Assembly: GCF_002091635.1 (NCBI RefSeq)
Contig: NZ_BDAC01000013.1
Coordinates: 1-64,000, forward strand
Source: Pseudomonas indica NBRC 103045
Lineage (GTDB): Bacteria > Pseudomonadota > Gammaproteobacteria > Pseudomonadales > Pseudomonadaceae
Length of the DNA: 64,000 nucleotides
Direction: 5' to 3'
Shown here piece after piece: positions 1 to 8,480 of this stretch. Below the pieces are notes generated by a model. That model saw only the letters and a program-made list of their open reading frames with translations, was not told the origin of the DNA and searched no databases. Position 1 is the stretch's first letter. Each line of letters starts with the position of its first letter. The position numbers and the translations under genes are program-made.

Positions 1-20
1 CCTCCGGGCTGCTTTTTTGT
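1..20. terminator. Right arm and T-tract of a probable terminator cut by the window edge
   Basis: The first bases read CCTCCGGGCTG followed by six T residues, as in the descending arm and U-tract of a factor-independent terminator of a plus-strand gene. The ascending arm would lie left of the window, so the stem cannot be confirmed. Confidence 0.35.
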
Positions 21-98
21 TTCTGGGGCACTTTCTGATGGGGCGCTCCTGTCGGCCCTGTTCAGCAACCCCTGCGGTAGTCGCCGTCCTGTTGGGTT

Positions 99-818
99 TC
101 AGCGGCGCAGGCTGATCTTGAGCGAGGCCTGGGACAGGTCGATATCCTGCAGGTGCAGGCTGCCGAAACTCTGATTGCGAGGCGCGCCGGCGACGCGGAT
201 ATTGTCGAAGCGCAGCTCGCCGATCGAGCTGGGTAGGCGAACCTCGACGGTACCGTCCGGGCTGATCGTCGAGCTCATATGCTGGGTGTCGTATTTCACG
301 TCCTGGAAGGACGTTTCCGCTTCGAGGCTATCCAGCACTGGCATTACTAGCCTGGATAACTGCTTGATGGTGCTCAGGCCATCGACGTTCTCCGCCTGGA
401 GGAACAACGATTGCAGAACATCGTCCAAGCCCCGGGCGCTGACGCTGCTCAATTCCTTGTCGGTCAGCGGTTTCAGGCCGCGAGGGGCTTCCTGCCGGCT
501 GATGCTGTGCGGTGCCTGCAATCGCTGGATATCCGCGCTGGCCATCTGGAACGGGCTGAGCAGGGCGGCCACCAGTGTGGCGGCGACACGCAAGTTGCTC
601 TGCTTCTTCAGAGCTTTCTTCAGTTGACGTTCGCTGATCAGGCCTTGCGCAATCAGGATTTCGCCCAGGCGCTGCTTCTTGGTCAGCTGAAGCGTGATGG
701 CCTCATCCAGTTGTGAGCGGGTAATGAACCCTTTAGTGAGCAGAATCTGACCGAGGCGGGAGTTCTGTTGATGAGGCATCGGAGGGGTCCGGTTGCTTTG
801 ATAGCTATATGAAATCAT
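99..818 (-). CDS. Membrane-anchored protein with tandem MshEN (GspE N-terminal-like) motifs
   Basis: This gene encodes about 239 aa. Residues 21-44 and 50-73 are two 24-residue repeats, each starting RLG and ending in Q, with Gly at position 10 and hydrophobics at the expected places. They are separated by exactly five residues (LTKKQ). This is the published layout of the MshEN cyclic di-GMP receptor domain, found at the N terminus of MshE/PilB-type ATPases. Here no ATPase follows. Residues 76-95 form a hydrophobic segment, and the rest is a soluble region that is probably periplasmic. The inference is a c-di-GMP-sensing envelope protein. In-frame starts exist at GTG 842, ATG 818 and ATG 779; all keep the motifs, and 818 has an AGGAAA upstream. 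It is divergent from xerD. The C-terminal part resembles nothing I recognise. Confidence 0.7.
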   Translation of the reverse strand: MISYSYQSNRTPPMPHQQNSRLGQILLTKGFITRSQLDEAITLQLTKKQRLGEILIAQGLISERQLKKALKKQSNLRVAATLVAALLSPFQMASADIQRLQAPHSISRQEAPRGLKPLTDKELSSVSARGLDDVLQSLFLQAENVDGLSTIKQLSRLVMPVLDSLEAETSFQDVKYDTQHMSSTISPDGTVEVRLPSSIGELRFDNIRVAGAPRNQSFGSLHLQDIDLSQASLKISLRR

Positions 819-992
819 GTCTTTGGGCGGGTTTCCTGTCACCCACCCAAAAGATAGGCTGACAAGCCGTTCGTCCCTTCTTCCCGCGTCATGGTCGATC
901 GAGTGTTTCCTGCGGGATCATCTCGACCGCCCCCTGGCTGCGAGCGGTCGTGCTGTGAAAGACTAGCCGCTTCCTGAATCACCCCGACAGAC

Positions 993-1889
993 ATGCCAGC
1001 CATCGACCACCCACTGATCGACCGTTTCCTCGAATCCCTCTGGATGGAAAAGGGCTTGTCCGCCCATACCCTGTCTGCCTACCGCAGCGATCTTTCCCTG
1101 TTCCATGGTTGGTTGCAGGAGCGCGATATCGAACTGGCGAAGGCGGGGCGCGATGCGATTCTGGATCACTTGGGATGGCGTCTGGACAATGGTTACAAGG
1201 CGCGCTCCACGGCGCGTTTCCTTTCTGGCTTGCGCGGGTTCTATCGTTTCCTGCTGCGCGAGAGCGTGATCGAAGTCGACCCTACCTTGCAGGTAGAGCT
1301 TCCCCAACTCGGCCGTCCTTTGCCGAAGTCGTTGTCCGAGGCGGATGTGGAGGCGCTGCTGGCGGCGCCGGAGCTGGACGATCCCATCGGCCTGCGCGAC
1401 CGGGCCATGCTCGAGGTTCTCTATGCCTGCGGTCTGCGGGTCACCGAGCTGGTCAGTCTGACGTTGGAGCAGGTCAATCTGCGCCAGGGGGTACTGCGAG
1501 TGTTCGGCAAGGGCAGCAAGGAGCGCCTGGTGCCGATGGGGGAGGAGGCGATCGTCTGGGTCGAGCGTTATCTGCGCGAAGCGCGGCCTTTTCTGCTGGA
1601 TGGCAAGCCGAGCGATGTGCTGTTCCCCAGCCTGCGGGGCGAGCAGATGACCCGTCAGACCTTTTGGCACCGGATCAAGCACCAGGCGCGCGTTGCCGGG
1701 ATCATGAAGCCCTTGTCGCCGCACACGTTACGGCACGCGTTCGCCACTCATCTGCTGAACCATGGCGCTGACCTGCGGGTGGTGCAGATGCTGCTTGGCC
1801 ACAGCGACCTGTCGACTACCCAGATCTATACTCATATAGCCCGCGCCCGTTTGCAGGAGCTGCATGCTCGGCATCACCCGCGCGGTTAG
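993..1889 (+). CDS. xerD: Tyrosine site-specific recombinase XerD
   Basis: XerD is a tyrosine recombinase that acts with XerC at dif to resolve chromosome dimers at cell division. The protein is 298 aa, the same length as E. coli XerD. An N-terminal SAM-like core-binding domain (about 1-105) precedes the catalytic domain. Catalytic residues are visible: R149 in GLRVTEL, K173 in FGKGSKER, H244 and R247 in LSPHTLRHAF, H270 in LLGHSDLSTT and the nucleophile Y279. The next gene downstream is dsbC, as in other pseudomonads and enterobacteria where xerD-dsbC is a conserved pair. It is a housekeeping recombinase, not a phage integrase, judging by length, motif spacing and neighbour. Confidence 0.96.
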   Translation: MPAIDHPLIDRFLESLWMEKGLSAHTLSAYRSDLSLFHGWLQERDIELAKAGRDAILDHLGWRLDNGYKARSTARFLSGLRGFYRFLLRESVIEVDPTLQVELPQLGRPLPKSLSEADVEALLAAPELDDPIGLRDRAMLEVLYACGLRVTELVSLTLEQVNLRQGVLRVFGKGSKERLVPMGEEAIVWVERYLREARPFLLDGKPSDVLFPSLRGEQMTRQTFWHRIKHQARVAGIMKPLSPHTLRHAFATHLLNHGADLRVVQMLLGHSDLSTTQIYTHIARARLQELHARHHPRG

Positions 1890-1998
1890 AGTGTGATCCG
1901 CTGCAATGTCCGTTCGGGCCTTTGACGTCAGTCCGGCGGGGCTTCTGTGGTAGGCTCTGGACCATTCCGCAACCAGACGTCTCGCGATAGGAGTATCC

Positions 1999-2724
1999 AT
2001 GCGCCTGACCCCCTTATTCGCCGCCGTGGCGTTCAGCCTGGCCAGCGGCACGGCCCTCTCCGCCGATCCGGATCAGGCCATTCGCCAGAATCTGACGAAG
2101 CTCCAGCCTGACCTGCCGATCGAAGCCATCGCCGAAAGCCCCATGCCTGGCTTGTATCAGATCCAGTTGAAAGGCGGCCGCATGCTGTATGCCAGCGCCG
2201 ACGGCCAGTTCGTCATGCAGGGCTATCTGTTCCAGCTCAAGGACGACAAGACCATCAACCTCACCGAAGAGGCGGAAAAGGTAGGAGTTGCCAAGGAAAT
2301 CAACGCCATTCCCGTCAGCGAAATGGTGGTGTTCGCTCCCAAGGAGCCGAAGACTCACATCACCGTCTTCACCGACACCGATTGCGGCTATTGCCAGAAA
2401 CTGCACAGCGAAGTCCCGGAGCTGAATCGCCGTGGCGTCGAGGTGCGTTATGTCGCTTTCCCGCGCCAGGGTGTCGGCTCCCATGGTTACAACGGGCTGG
2501 TCAGCGTCTGGTGTGCCAAGGATCGCCAGGAGGCGATGAACAAGGCCAAGTCCCGCCAGGAGCTGCCCCCGGGCAACTGCGAGAATCCGGTGGCCAAGCA
2601 ATTCCAGCTCGGGCAGATGGTCGGTGTACAGGGGACGCCTGCCATCGTCCTGGCCAACGGCCAGATGATCCCCGGCTACCAGCCGGCCCCTCAGTTGGCC
2701 AAGCTGGCCTTGGAAGCGAAGTGA
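1999..2724 (+). CDS. dsbC: Periplasmic thiol:disulfide interchange protein DsbC
   Basis: DsbC is a periplasmic disulfide isomerase that reshuffles wrong disulfides and is kept reduced by DsbD. The protein is 241 aa. Residues 1-21 form a signal peptide ending in ALSA. The N-terminal dimerisation domain is followed by a thioredoxin fold with active site CGYC at 129-132 and the cis-proline loop in VQGTPAIVLANG. A second cysteine pair (VWCAKD and GNCENP) matches the structural disulfide of the family. The start ATG follows GATAGGAGT at good distance. It lies 109 bases after xerD. Confidence 0.95.
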   Translation: MRLTPLFAAVAFSLASGTALSADPDQAIRQNLTKLQPDLPIEAIAESPMPGLYQIQLKGGRMLYASADGQFVMQGYLFQLKDDKTINLTEEAEKVGVAKEINAIPVSEMVVFAPKEPKTHITVFTDTDCGYCQKLHSEVPELNRRGVEVRYVAFPRQGVGSHGYNGLVSVWCAKDRQEAMNKAKSRQELPPGNCENPVAKQFQLGQMVGVQGTPAIVLANGQMIPGYQPAPQLAKLALEAK

Positions 2725-2830
2725 CGGGCAGGCCGCTCATCGCTTTGTCCCGAGTGGCCTGAATCCGTGCGGCTGTCGCCGATCCAAAGGGCGATGGCCG
2801 CGTTCGCGGCTTCACACGATGGAGGTCGCG

Positions 2831-3319
2831 ATGAAACTGGAAGGCTCCTGCCACTGTGGCGCCGTCCGCTTCTCCCTGGAGTCGGCGCAACCCTATCCCT
2901 TCATGCGTTGCTACTGCTCGATCTGCCGCAAGACGGCGGGGGCGGGCGGCTTCGCCATCAACCTCGGCGGCGACTACCGCACACTGCAGGTGGACGGTCG
3001 CGAAAATCTCTCGGTTTACCGCGCCCGGATGAGCGACGAGCCGGGTGAGGCGGGGCTCAGCTCCGCCCGTCGGCATTTCTGCAAGCACTGCGGCAGTGCG
3101 CTCTGGCTGTGGGACCCGACCTGGCCGGATCTGGTCCACCCTCATGCTTCGGCGATCGATACTCAACTGCCCGTTCCTCCGGAGCATGTGCATCTGATGC
3201 TCGGTTCCAAGGCCACCTGGGTAGAGGTTCAGCGAGGCGCGCACGACAAGCTGTTCGACGAGTACCCGGACGAATCGCTCGCCCAGTGGCACGAACGCCT
3301 CGGCCTGACCGCCGACTGA
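2831..3319 (+). CDS. GFA-family (CENP-V/GFA domain) protein
   Basis: This is a protein of about 162 aa of the glutathione-dependent formaldehyde-activating/CENP-V fold. Zinc-binding cysteines are in place: SCHCGAVRF near the N terminus, RCYCSICRKTAG around residue 31, and FCKHCGSALW around residue 83. Most members have no proven substrate. The name comes from an enzyme reported to speed S-hydroxymethylglutathione formation, and no formaldehyde dehydrogenase gene lies nearby to support that role. An ATG 12 bases upstream is in frame, but GGAGG at 2821-2825 sits ideally for ATG 2831, so that start was chosen. Confidence 0.85.
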   Translation: MKLEGSCHCGAVRFSLESAQPYPFMRCYCSICRKTAGAGGFAINLGGDYRTLQVDGRENLSVYRARMSDEPGEAGLSSARRHFCKHCGSALWLWDPTWPDLVHPHASAIDTQLPVPPEHVHLMLGSKATWVEVQRGAHDKLFDEYPDESLAQWHERLGLTAD

Positions 3320-3433
3320 GGCCCCTCGCGGCCTGCCGCCGATTGACTAAACACCTGACCCTTCGTAATGTGCGGCTCTTTTCCTCGGCCGGCGCATCCG
3401 GCCGTTCCTGGCGGTAATGATGGGGAGTTCAGC

Positions 3434-4738
3434 GTGAAACCGGTGAAAGTAGGCATCTGTGGGCTGGGGACCGTCGGTGGCGGCACCTTCAACGTTCTGA
3501 AACGCAACGCCGATGAAATCGCGCGCCGCGCCGGCCGTGGCATCGAAGTCGCTCAGATTGCCGCCCGTCGCCCCAACCCGAAGTGCGATACCGGTGCCAC
3601 CCCCATCACCGCCGATATCTTCGAGGTCGCCAACAATCCGGAAATCGACATCGTCATCGAGCTGATCGGCGGCTACACCCTGGCCCGCGATCTGGTCATG
3701 AAGGCCATCGAGAACGGTAAGCACGTGGTCACCGCGAACAAGGCGCTGATCGCCGTGCATGGCAACGAGATTTTTGCCAAGGCCCGCGAGAAGGGCGTGA
3801 TCGTCGCCTTCGAGGCGGCGGTGGCGGGCGGTATTCCGGTGATCAAGGCGATCCGCGAAGGCTTGGCCGGCAACCAGATCAACTGGCTGGCTGGCATCAT
3901 CAACGGCACCGGCAACTTCATCCTGACCGAGATGCGCGAGAAGGGCCGTGCCTTCGAAGACGTGCTCAAGGAGGCTCAGGCGCTGGGCTATGCCGAGGCC
4001 GACCCGACCTTCGACGTCGAAGGCATCGACGCCGCACACAAGCTGACCATCCTCGCGTCCATCGCCTTCGGCATCCCGCTGCAGTTCGATAAGGCCTACA
4101 CGGAAGGCATCACCAAACTCACCACGGCCGACGTCAACTACGCCGAAGCCCTGGGTTACCGGATCAAGCATCTCGGCGTGGCGCGCCGCACCGAGGGCGG
4201 CATCGAATTGCGTGTGCACCCGACGCTGATTCCGGCCGACCGCCTGATCGCCAACGTCAACGGCGTGATGAATGCGGTGATGGTCAATGGCGATGCCGTT
4301 GGCTCTACCCTCTACTATGGTGCCGGCGCCGGTATGGAGCCGACCGCTTCAGCGGTGGTGGCCGACGTGGTCGATGTGGTTCGCGCCCTGACCACCGACC
4401 CGGGCAACCGTGTGCCGCACCTGGCCTTCCAGCCCGATTCGCTGTCCGACCATCCGATCCTGCCGATCGAGTCCTGTGTCAGTGCCTATTACCTGCGCAT
4501 CCAGGCCAAGGATCATCCGGGCGTGTTGGCCCAGGTGGCGACCATCCTTTCCGAGCGCGGCATCAACATCGAGTCGATCATGCAGAAGGAAGCCGAGGAG
4601 CATGACGGTCTGGTGCCGATGATCCTGGTCACCCATCGCGTCGAGGAGCGGCGGATCAACGAGGCCATCGCGGCACTGGAAGCGCTCAGCGACGTGGTGG
4701 GCAAGGTCGTCCGCATCCGCGTGGAACAGCTCAATTAA
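3434..4738 (+). CDS. hom: Homoserine dehydrogenase
   Basis: Homoserine dehydrogenase reduces aspartate semialdehyde to homoserine, the branch point to threonine and methionine. The protein is 434 aa. An N-terminal Rossmann motif, GICGLGTVGGG, binds NAD(P). A conserved TANKALIA lies around residue 100, the catalytic region is central, and a C-terminal ACT domain (about 350-425, containing KDHPGVLAQVATILSERGIN) probably mediates threonine feedback. The frame stays open upstream to 3368, but GTG 3434 has GGGGAG eight bases ahead and the next residues KPVKVGICGLG match the family N terminus. thrC follows after a 96-base gap holding a REP-like palindrome. Confidence 0.95.
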   Translation: MKPVKVGICGLGTVGGGTFNVLKRNADEIARRAGRGIEVAQIAARRPNPKCDTGATPITADIFEVANNPEIDIVIELIGGYTLARDLVMKAIENGKHVVTANKALIAVHGNEIFAKAREKGVIVAFEAAVAGGIPVIKAIREGLAGNQINWLAGIINGTGNFILTEMREKGRAFEDVLKEAQALGYAEADPTFDVEGIDAAHKLTILASIAFGIPLQFDKAYTEGITKLTTADVNYAEALGYRIKHLGVARRTEGGIELRVHPTLIPADRLIANVNGVMNAVMVNGDAVGSTLYYGAGAGMEPTASAVVADVVDVVRALTTDPGNRVPHLAFQPDSLSDHPILPIESCVSAYYLRIQAKDHPGVLAQVATILSERGINIESIMQKEAEEHDGLVPMILVTHRVEERRINEAIAALEALSDVVGKVVRIRVEQLN

Positions 4739-4764
4739 CAGCAGCCGCGAGCGGCGAGCTGCAC

Positions 4765-4792
4765 GCTGCAAGTCGACTGGATCGCTTGCAGC
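4765..4792. repeat. REP-like palindrome between hom and thrC
   Basis: GCTGCAAG at 4765-4772 is mirrored by CTTGCAGC at 4785-4792 across 12 bases. The core AGCTGCAAG/CTTGCAGCT is shared with palindromes at 24094-24165 and 58902-58946, so this looks like one copy of a dispersed Pseudomonas REP family. It lies between two genes of one pathway and could end or stabilise transcripts. Confidence 0.55.
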
Positions 4793-4834
4793 CCGGGGCT
4801 CGGAACTCGAGGCTCAAACCGAAGGTTTGCAGAT

Positions 4835-6244
4835 ATGCGTTACATCAGTACCCGCGGCCAGGCGCCTGCGCTGAATTTCGAAGACGTGCTCCTCGCTGGC
4901 CTGGCCAGCGACGGCGGTCTCTACGTTCCGGAAAACCTGCCGCGCTTCACCCAGGAAGAAATCGCCTCCTGGGCTGGTCTGCCGTACCACGAGCTGGCCT
5001 TCCGCGTGATGCGTCCGTTCGTGACCGGCAGCATTCCGGATGCGGATTTCAAGAAGATTCTGGAAGAGACCTATGGCGTCTTCGCGCACGCCGCGGTAGC
5101 GCCGCTGCGTCAGTTGAACGCGAATGAATGGGTGCTCGAACTGTTCCACGGGCCGACCCTGGCGTTCAAGGATTTCGCCCTGCAACTGCTCGGTCGTCTG
5201 CTCGACTACGTACTGGAAAAGCGTGGCGAGCGCGTGGTGATCATGGGTGCCACCTCCGGCGACACTGGCTCCGCCGCCATCGAAGGCTGCCGTCGTTGCG
5301 AGAACGTGGACATCTTCATCCTGCACCCGCACAACCGGGTATCCGAAGTGCAGCGCCGGCAGATGACCACCATCCTCGGCGAAAACATCCACAACATTGC
5401 CATCGAGGGGAACTTCGACGACTGCCAGGAGATGGTCAAGGCCAGCTTCGCCGATCAGGGTTTCCTCAAGGGCACCCGGCTGGTGGCGGTCAACTCGATC
5501 AACTGGGCGCGGATCATGGCCCAGATCGTCTACTACTTCCATGCCGCCATCCAGTTGGGTGGACCGGCGCGTTCGGTGGCGTTCTCCGTGCCCACCGGCA
5601 ACTTTGGTGACATCTTCGCCGGCTATCTGGCGCGCAACATGGGCCTGCCGATCAGCCAGTTGATCGTCGCGACCAACCGCAACGACATTCTGCACCGCTT
5701 CATGAGCGGCAACCAGTACGTGAAGGATGCCCTGCATCCGACCCTGTCGCCGTCGATGGACATCATGGTGTCCTCGAACTTCGAGCGCCTGCTGTTCGAC
5801 CTGCACGGGCGTAACGGCTCCGCCATCGCTGCACTGATGGATACCTTCAAGCAGGGTGGCGGTTTCAGTGTCGAGGAAGACCGCTGGACCGAGGCGCGCA
5901 AGCTGTTCGATTCCCTCGCTGTGAACGACGAACAGACCTGCGAAACCATCGCCGAGGTTTACAAGGAGTGCGGTGAGTTGCTCGATCCGCACACAGCGAT
6001 TGGCGTGCGTGCCGCGCGCGAGTGCCGCCGTAGCCTGGCGATCCCGATGATCACCCTGGGCACTGCACACCCGGTGAAATTCCCCGATGCCGTGCTCAAA
6101 GCGGGTGTTGGTCAGGCCCCGGCGTTGCCGGCGCACCTCACCGATCTGTTCGAGCGCGAAGAGCGGTGCACGATCCTGGCCAATGATCTCAAGGCTGTCC
6201 AAGCCTTCGTCAGCCAGCACGGCAATCGCGGTAAGCCGCTCTGA
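4835..6244 (+). CDS. thrC: Threonine synthase
   Basis: Threonine synthase is a pyridoxal-phosphate enzyme converting O-phosphohomoserine to threonine, the last step of the pathway. The protein is 469 aa. The PLP-binding lysine is K112 in GPTLAFKDFALQ. A phosphate-binding loop is visible in ATSGDTGSAAIEG, and PTGNFGDIFAGY is typical of the long bacterial form. It sits downstream of hom as in other pseudomonads. Confidence 0.96.
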   Translation: MRYISTRGQAPALNFEDVLLAGLASDGGLYVPENLPRFTQEEIASWAGLPYHELAFRVMRPFVTGSIPDADFKKILEETYGVFAHAAVAPLRQLNANEWVLELFHGPTLAFKDFALQLLGRLLDYVLEKRGERVVIMGATSGDTGSAAIEGCRRCENVDIFILHPHNRVSEVQRRQMTTILGENIHNIAIEGNFDDCQEMVKASFADQGFLKGTRLVAVNSINWARIMAQIVYYFHAAIQLGGPARSVAFSVPTGNFGDIFAGYLARNMGLPISQLIVATNRNDILHRFMSGNQYVKDALHPTLSPSMDIMVSSNFERLLFDLHGRNGSAIAALMDTFKQGGGFSVEEDRWTEARKLFDSLAVNDEQTCETIAEVYKECGELLDPHTAIGVRAARECRRSLAIPMITLGTAHPVKFPDAVLKAGVGQAPALPAHLTDLFEREERCTILANDLKAVQAFVSQHGNRGKPL

Positions 6245-6246
6245 GT

Positions 6247-6285
6247 GGAATGGGCCGTTCGTTCGGTACGAGCGGCCCTCATTCC
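6247..6285. terminator. Long hairpin between convergent thrC and the small membrane protein gene
   Basis: GGAAT, then GGGCCGTTCGT (6252-6262), loop TCGGT, ACGAGCGGCCC (6268-6278), then ATTCC. The stem has one G:T pair. There is no T-run on either strand, so it is a hairpin at a convergent gene end rather than a classic terminator. Confidence 0.45.
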
Positions 6286-6297
6286 GGAGCTTCAGTG

Positions 6298-6561
6298 CTA
6301 GCCGGCGATCAAAAGATAAACGCCGGCCATCAGCACGATGAAGATGAACCAGATCAGCCCGTTGCGCCTGTTCTGCGCAACGATCGAGGCGCCGCGCAGG
6401 CGTACCGGCGGGTTGTTCTCCAGATAGTCGTCGACCGCTTCGCGAGCACTGTCCTCATCCATGCCGCCCTGCTCGCGGAGCAATTCGATAGCCCCCTGTC
6501 GGTCGCCTTGCCGCAGAATCGCAATGACCTCGGGTGGCAGCGGTCTGTCCGGTCGATTCAT
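6298..6561 (-). CDS. Small C-tail-anchored membrane protein with L7/L12-like helical motif
   Basis: This gene encodes 87 aa. Residues about 11-47 (EVIAILRQGDRQGAIELL and following) resemble the helix pair of the ribosomal protein L7/L12 C-terminal domain, where I...L..G....AI.LLRE..G....A...V is repeated in many small bacterial proteins. The C terminus is one transmembrane segment (GLIWFIFIVLMAGVYLLIAG). Function is unknown. It may be translationally linked with the CoA-transferase gene that ends the same strand upstream, with a 21-base gap. Confidence 0.7.
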   Translation of the reverse strand: MNRPDRPLPPEVIAILRQGDRQGAIELLREQGGMDEDSAREAVDDYLENNPPVRLRGASIVAQNRRNGLIWFIFIVLMAGVYLLIAG

Positions 6562-6582
6562 GGCGACTCCCAGTTCGTTGGC

Positions 6583-7782
6583 TCAGACCGTACCCTGCTC
6601 ACGCAAGACGGCGATCTGCTGCGCCGTATAGCCGAGCCCTTCCAGCACTTCGGCGGTGTGCTCGCCCAGTTGCGGCCCCACCCATTCCGTCGAGCCCGGG
6701 GTATCGGAGAGCTTGGGCACGATTCCCGGCATCTTGAACGCCTTGCCGTCCGGCAGGCGGGCGGAAAGGAACATTTCCCGCGCCAGGAATTGCGGGTCGG
6801 CGAACATGTCGGCGGCGGAATAGATTCGGCTTGCCGGAACCTCCGCCCTGTTCAGGATAGCCTCCACCTCGGCCAATGGCAGTGAGGCGGCCCAGCGGTC
6901 GATCACCCCGTAGAGTTCATCCCGACGCAGATCGCGGCCGGCGTTGTCGGTCAGGGTCGGGTCGTTCGCCAGGTCGTCGCGGCCGATGGCAAGCATGAAG
7001 CGCTTGAAGATGGCATCGCCGTTGGCGCCGATCTGAATGTGCCGACCGTCGACACAGGTGTGGATGGAGGAGGGCGTGATGCCCGGCATGATGTTGCCGC
7101 TGCGCTCGCGGATGAAGCCGAAGACGTCGAACTCCGGCACCAGGCTTTCCATCATGGCGAACACCGCCTCGTACAGCGCCACATCCACCACCTGGCCCTG
7201 GCCGTCGTTCATCTCGCGATGCCGCAGAGCCATGAGCGCGCCGATCACCCCCCAGAGCGCGGCGATCGAGTCGCCGATGGAAATGCCGGTGCGCACCGGT
7301 GGGCGATCCTCGAATCCGGTGATGTAGCGCAGTCCGCCCATGGATTCGCCCACGGCGCCGAAACCCGGCTGGTCTTTGTAGGGGCCGGTCTGGCCGAAGC
7401 CGGAGAGGCGCACCATGACCAGCTTCGGGTTCAGGGCATGGAGGACGTCCCAGCCCAGCCCGAGTTTCTCCAGCACGCCAGGGCGGAAATTCTCGATCAG
7501 GATATCCGCCTCGCCGAGCAGCCGCTTCAGGACGGACTGCCCCTCCGGGTGCTTGAGGTTCAGCGTCAGCGACTTCTTGTTGCGCGCCTGTACGAACCAC
7601 CAGAGCGACGTGCCTTCATAGAGCTTGCGCCATTTGCGCAGCGGGTCGCCGCCGTCGGGTGATTCGATCTTGATCACATCCGCGCCGAACTCGGCGCAGA
7701 TGCGCGAGGCGAACGGGCCGGCGATCAGGGTGCCGAGTTCGATGACTTTCAGACCGGCGAGGGGTTTGGCGGAGAGGCTCAT
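6583..7782 (-). CDS. CaiB/BaiF family (class III) CoA-transferase
   Basis: This is a 399 aa enzyme that moves CoA between acyl groups through an aspartyl-CoA anhydride. The N-terminal GLKVIELGTLIAGPFASRIC and ADVIKIESPDGGDPLR are hallmarks of the family. NPKLVMVRLSGFGQTGPY and the catalytic aspartate region GISIGDSIAAL are in place. Length is normal and the gene looks intact. Substrate cannot be told: formyl-CoA, carnitine, succinyl-CoA and racemase members share these motifs, and no catabolic neighbours point to one. No usual partner (acyl-CoA dehydrogenase or hydratase) is adjacent. Confidence 0.9.
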   Translation of the reverse strand: MSLSAKPLAGLKVIELGTLIAGPFASRICAEFGADVIKIESPDGGDPLRKWRKLYEGTSLWWFVQARNKKSLTLNLKHPEGQSVLKRLLGEADILIENFRPGVLEKLGLGWDVLHALNPKLVMVRLSGFGQTGPYKDQPGFGAVGESMGGLRYITGFEDRPPVRTGISIGDSIAALWGVIGALMALRHREMNDGQGQVVDVALYEAVFAMMESLVPEFDVFGFIRERSGNIMPGITPSSIHTCVDGRHIQIGANGDAIFKRFMLAIGRDDLANDPTLTDNAGRDLRRDELYGVIDRWAASLPLAEVEAILNRAEVPASRIYSAADMFADPQFLAREMFLSARLPDGKAFKMPGIVPKLSDTPGSTEWVGPQLGEHTAEVLEGLGYTAQQIAVLREQGTV

Positions 7783-7916
7783 GCAGGCTCCAGGACGAAA
7801 GGATGCCTAAGCCTATGCGATTGCGCGGCATGAGGGGAGGGTGGCGATAGGGTTAGGGATCGACCATGGGCAACTGGTAGACTTGCCGCCCCCCTGATCG
7901 ACAGAGAAGCCCGCCC

Positions 7917-8459
7917 ATGGCCCTGCAAGCCACGCCCTATAAAGTCGAACTGAACCTTACCGATCTGGATCGCGGGGTGTACGAGAACCTGCGTTTCACT
8001 GTGGCCCGCCATCCTTCGGAGACCGAGGAGCGGTTGGCGGTTCGGTTGATCGCTTATGCGCTGTGGTACAGCGAGTCGCTGGCGTTCGGGCGCGGGCTGT
8101 CGGATGTCGACGAGCCGGCGTTGTGGGAGAAGAGCCTGGATGATCGTGTCCTGCACTGGATCGAAGTCGGCCAGCCGGACGCCGAGCGCATCACTTGGTG
8201 CTCGCGTCGCACCGAGCGCTTCAGCCTGGTGGCCTACGGCAGCCTGCGCGTCTGGCAGGGCAAGGTACTGGATTCGGTTCGCGGGCTGAAGAACCTCAAC
8301 GTGGTGGCGGTGGGGCAGGAGGCGCTGGAAGCGCTGGCAGCCGACCTGCCGCGTTCGCTGAGCTGGAGCGTGATGATCAGCGAGGGTTCGCTGTTCATTA
8401 CCGATGAGCGCGGCCAGCACGAAATCCCTCTGGAGTGGCTGGCCGGCGAACGCGGCTGA
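7917..8459 (+). CDS. yaeQ: YaeQ family protein
   Basis: This is a 180 aa protein aligned end to end with the YaeQ family, as judged by the N-terminal ATPYKVELNLTDLDRGVYE and the central LSDVDEPALWEKSLDDRVLHWIEVGQPD. Family structures show a PD-(D/E)XK nuclease-like fold, and an older report linked E. coli YaeQ to rescue of an rfaH mutant. No biochemical role is settled. The gene stands alone, divergent from the CoA-transferase and convergent with the NRAMP-like gene. Confidence 0.88.
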   Translation: MALQATPYKVELNLTDLDRGVYENLRFTVARHPSETEERLAVRLIAYALWYSESLAFGRGLSDVDEPALWEKSLDDRVLHWIEVGQPDAERITWCSRRTERFSLVAYGSLRVWQGKVLDSVRGLKNLNVVAVGQEALEALAADLPRSLSWSVMISEGSLFITDERGQHEIPLEWLAGERG

Positions 8460-8480
8460 TGCCGTCGCCGGCCGCTTCCG

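Noticed and set aside
993-1889. XerD as a phage integrase
   Set aside because: Length, motif positions and the dsbC neighbour mark it as the chromosomal XerD.
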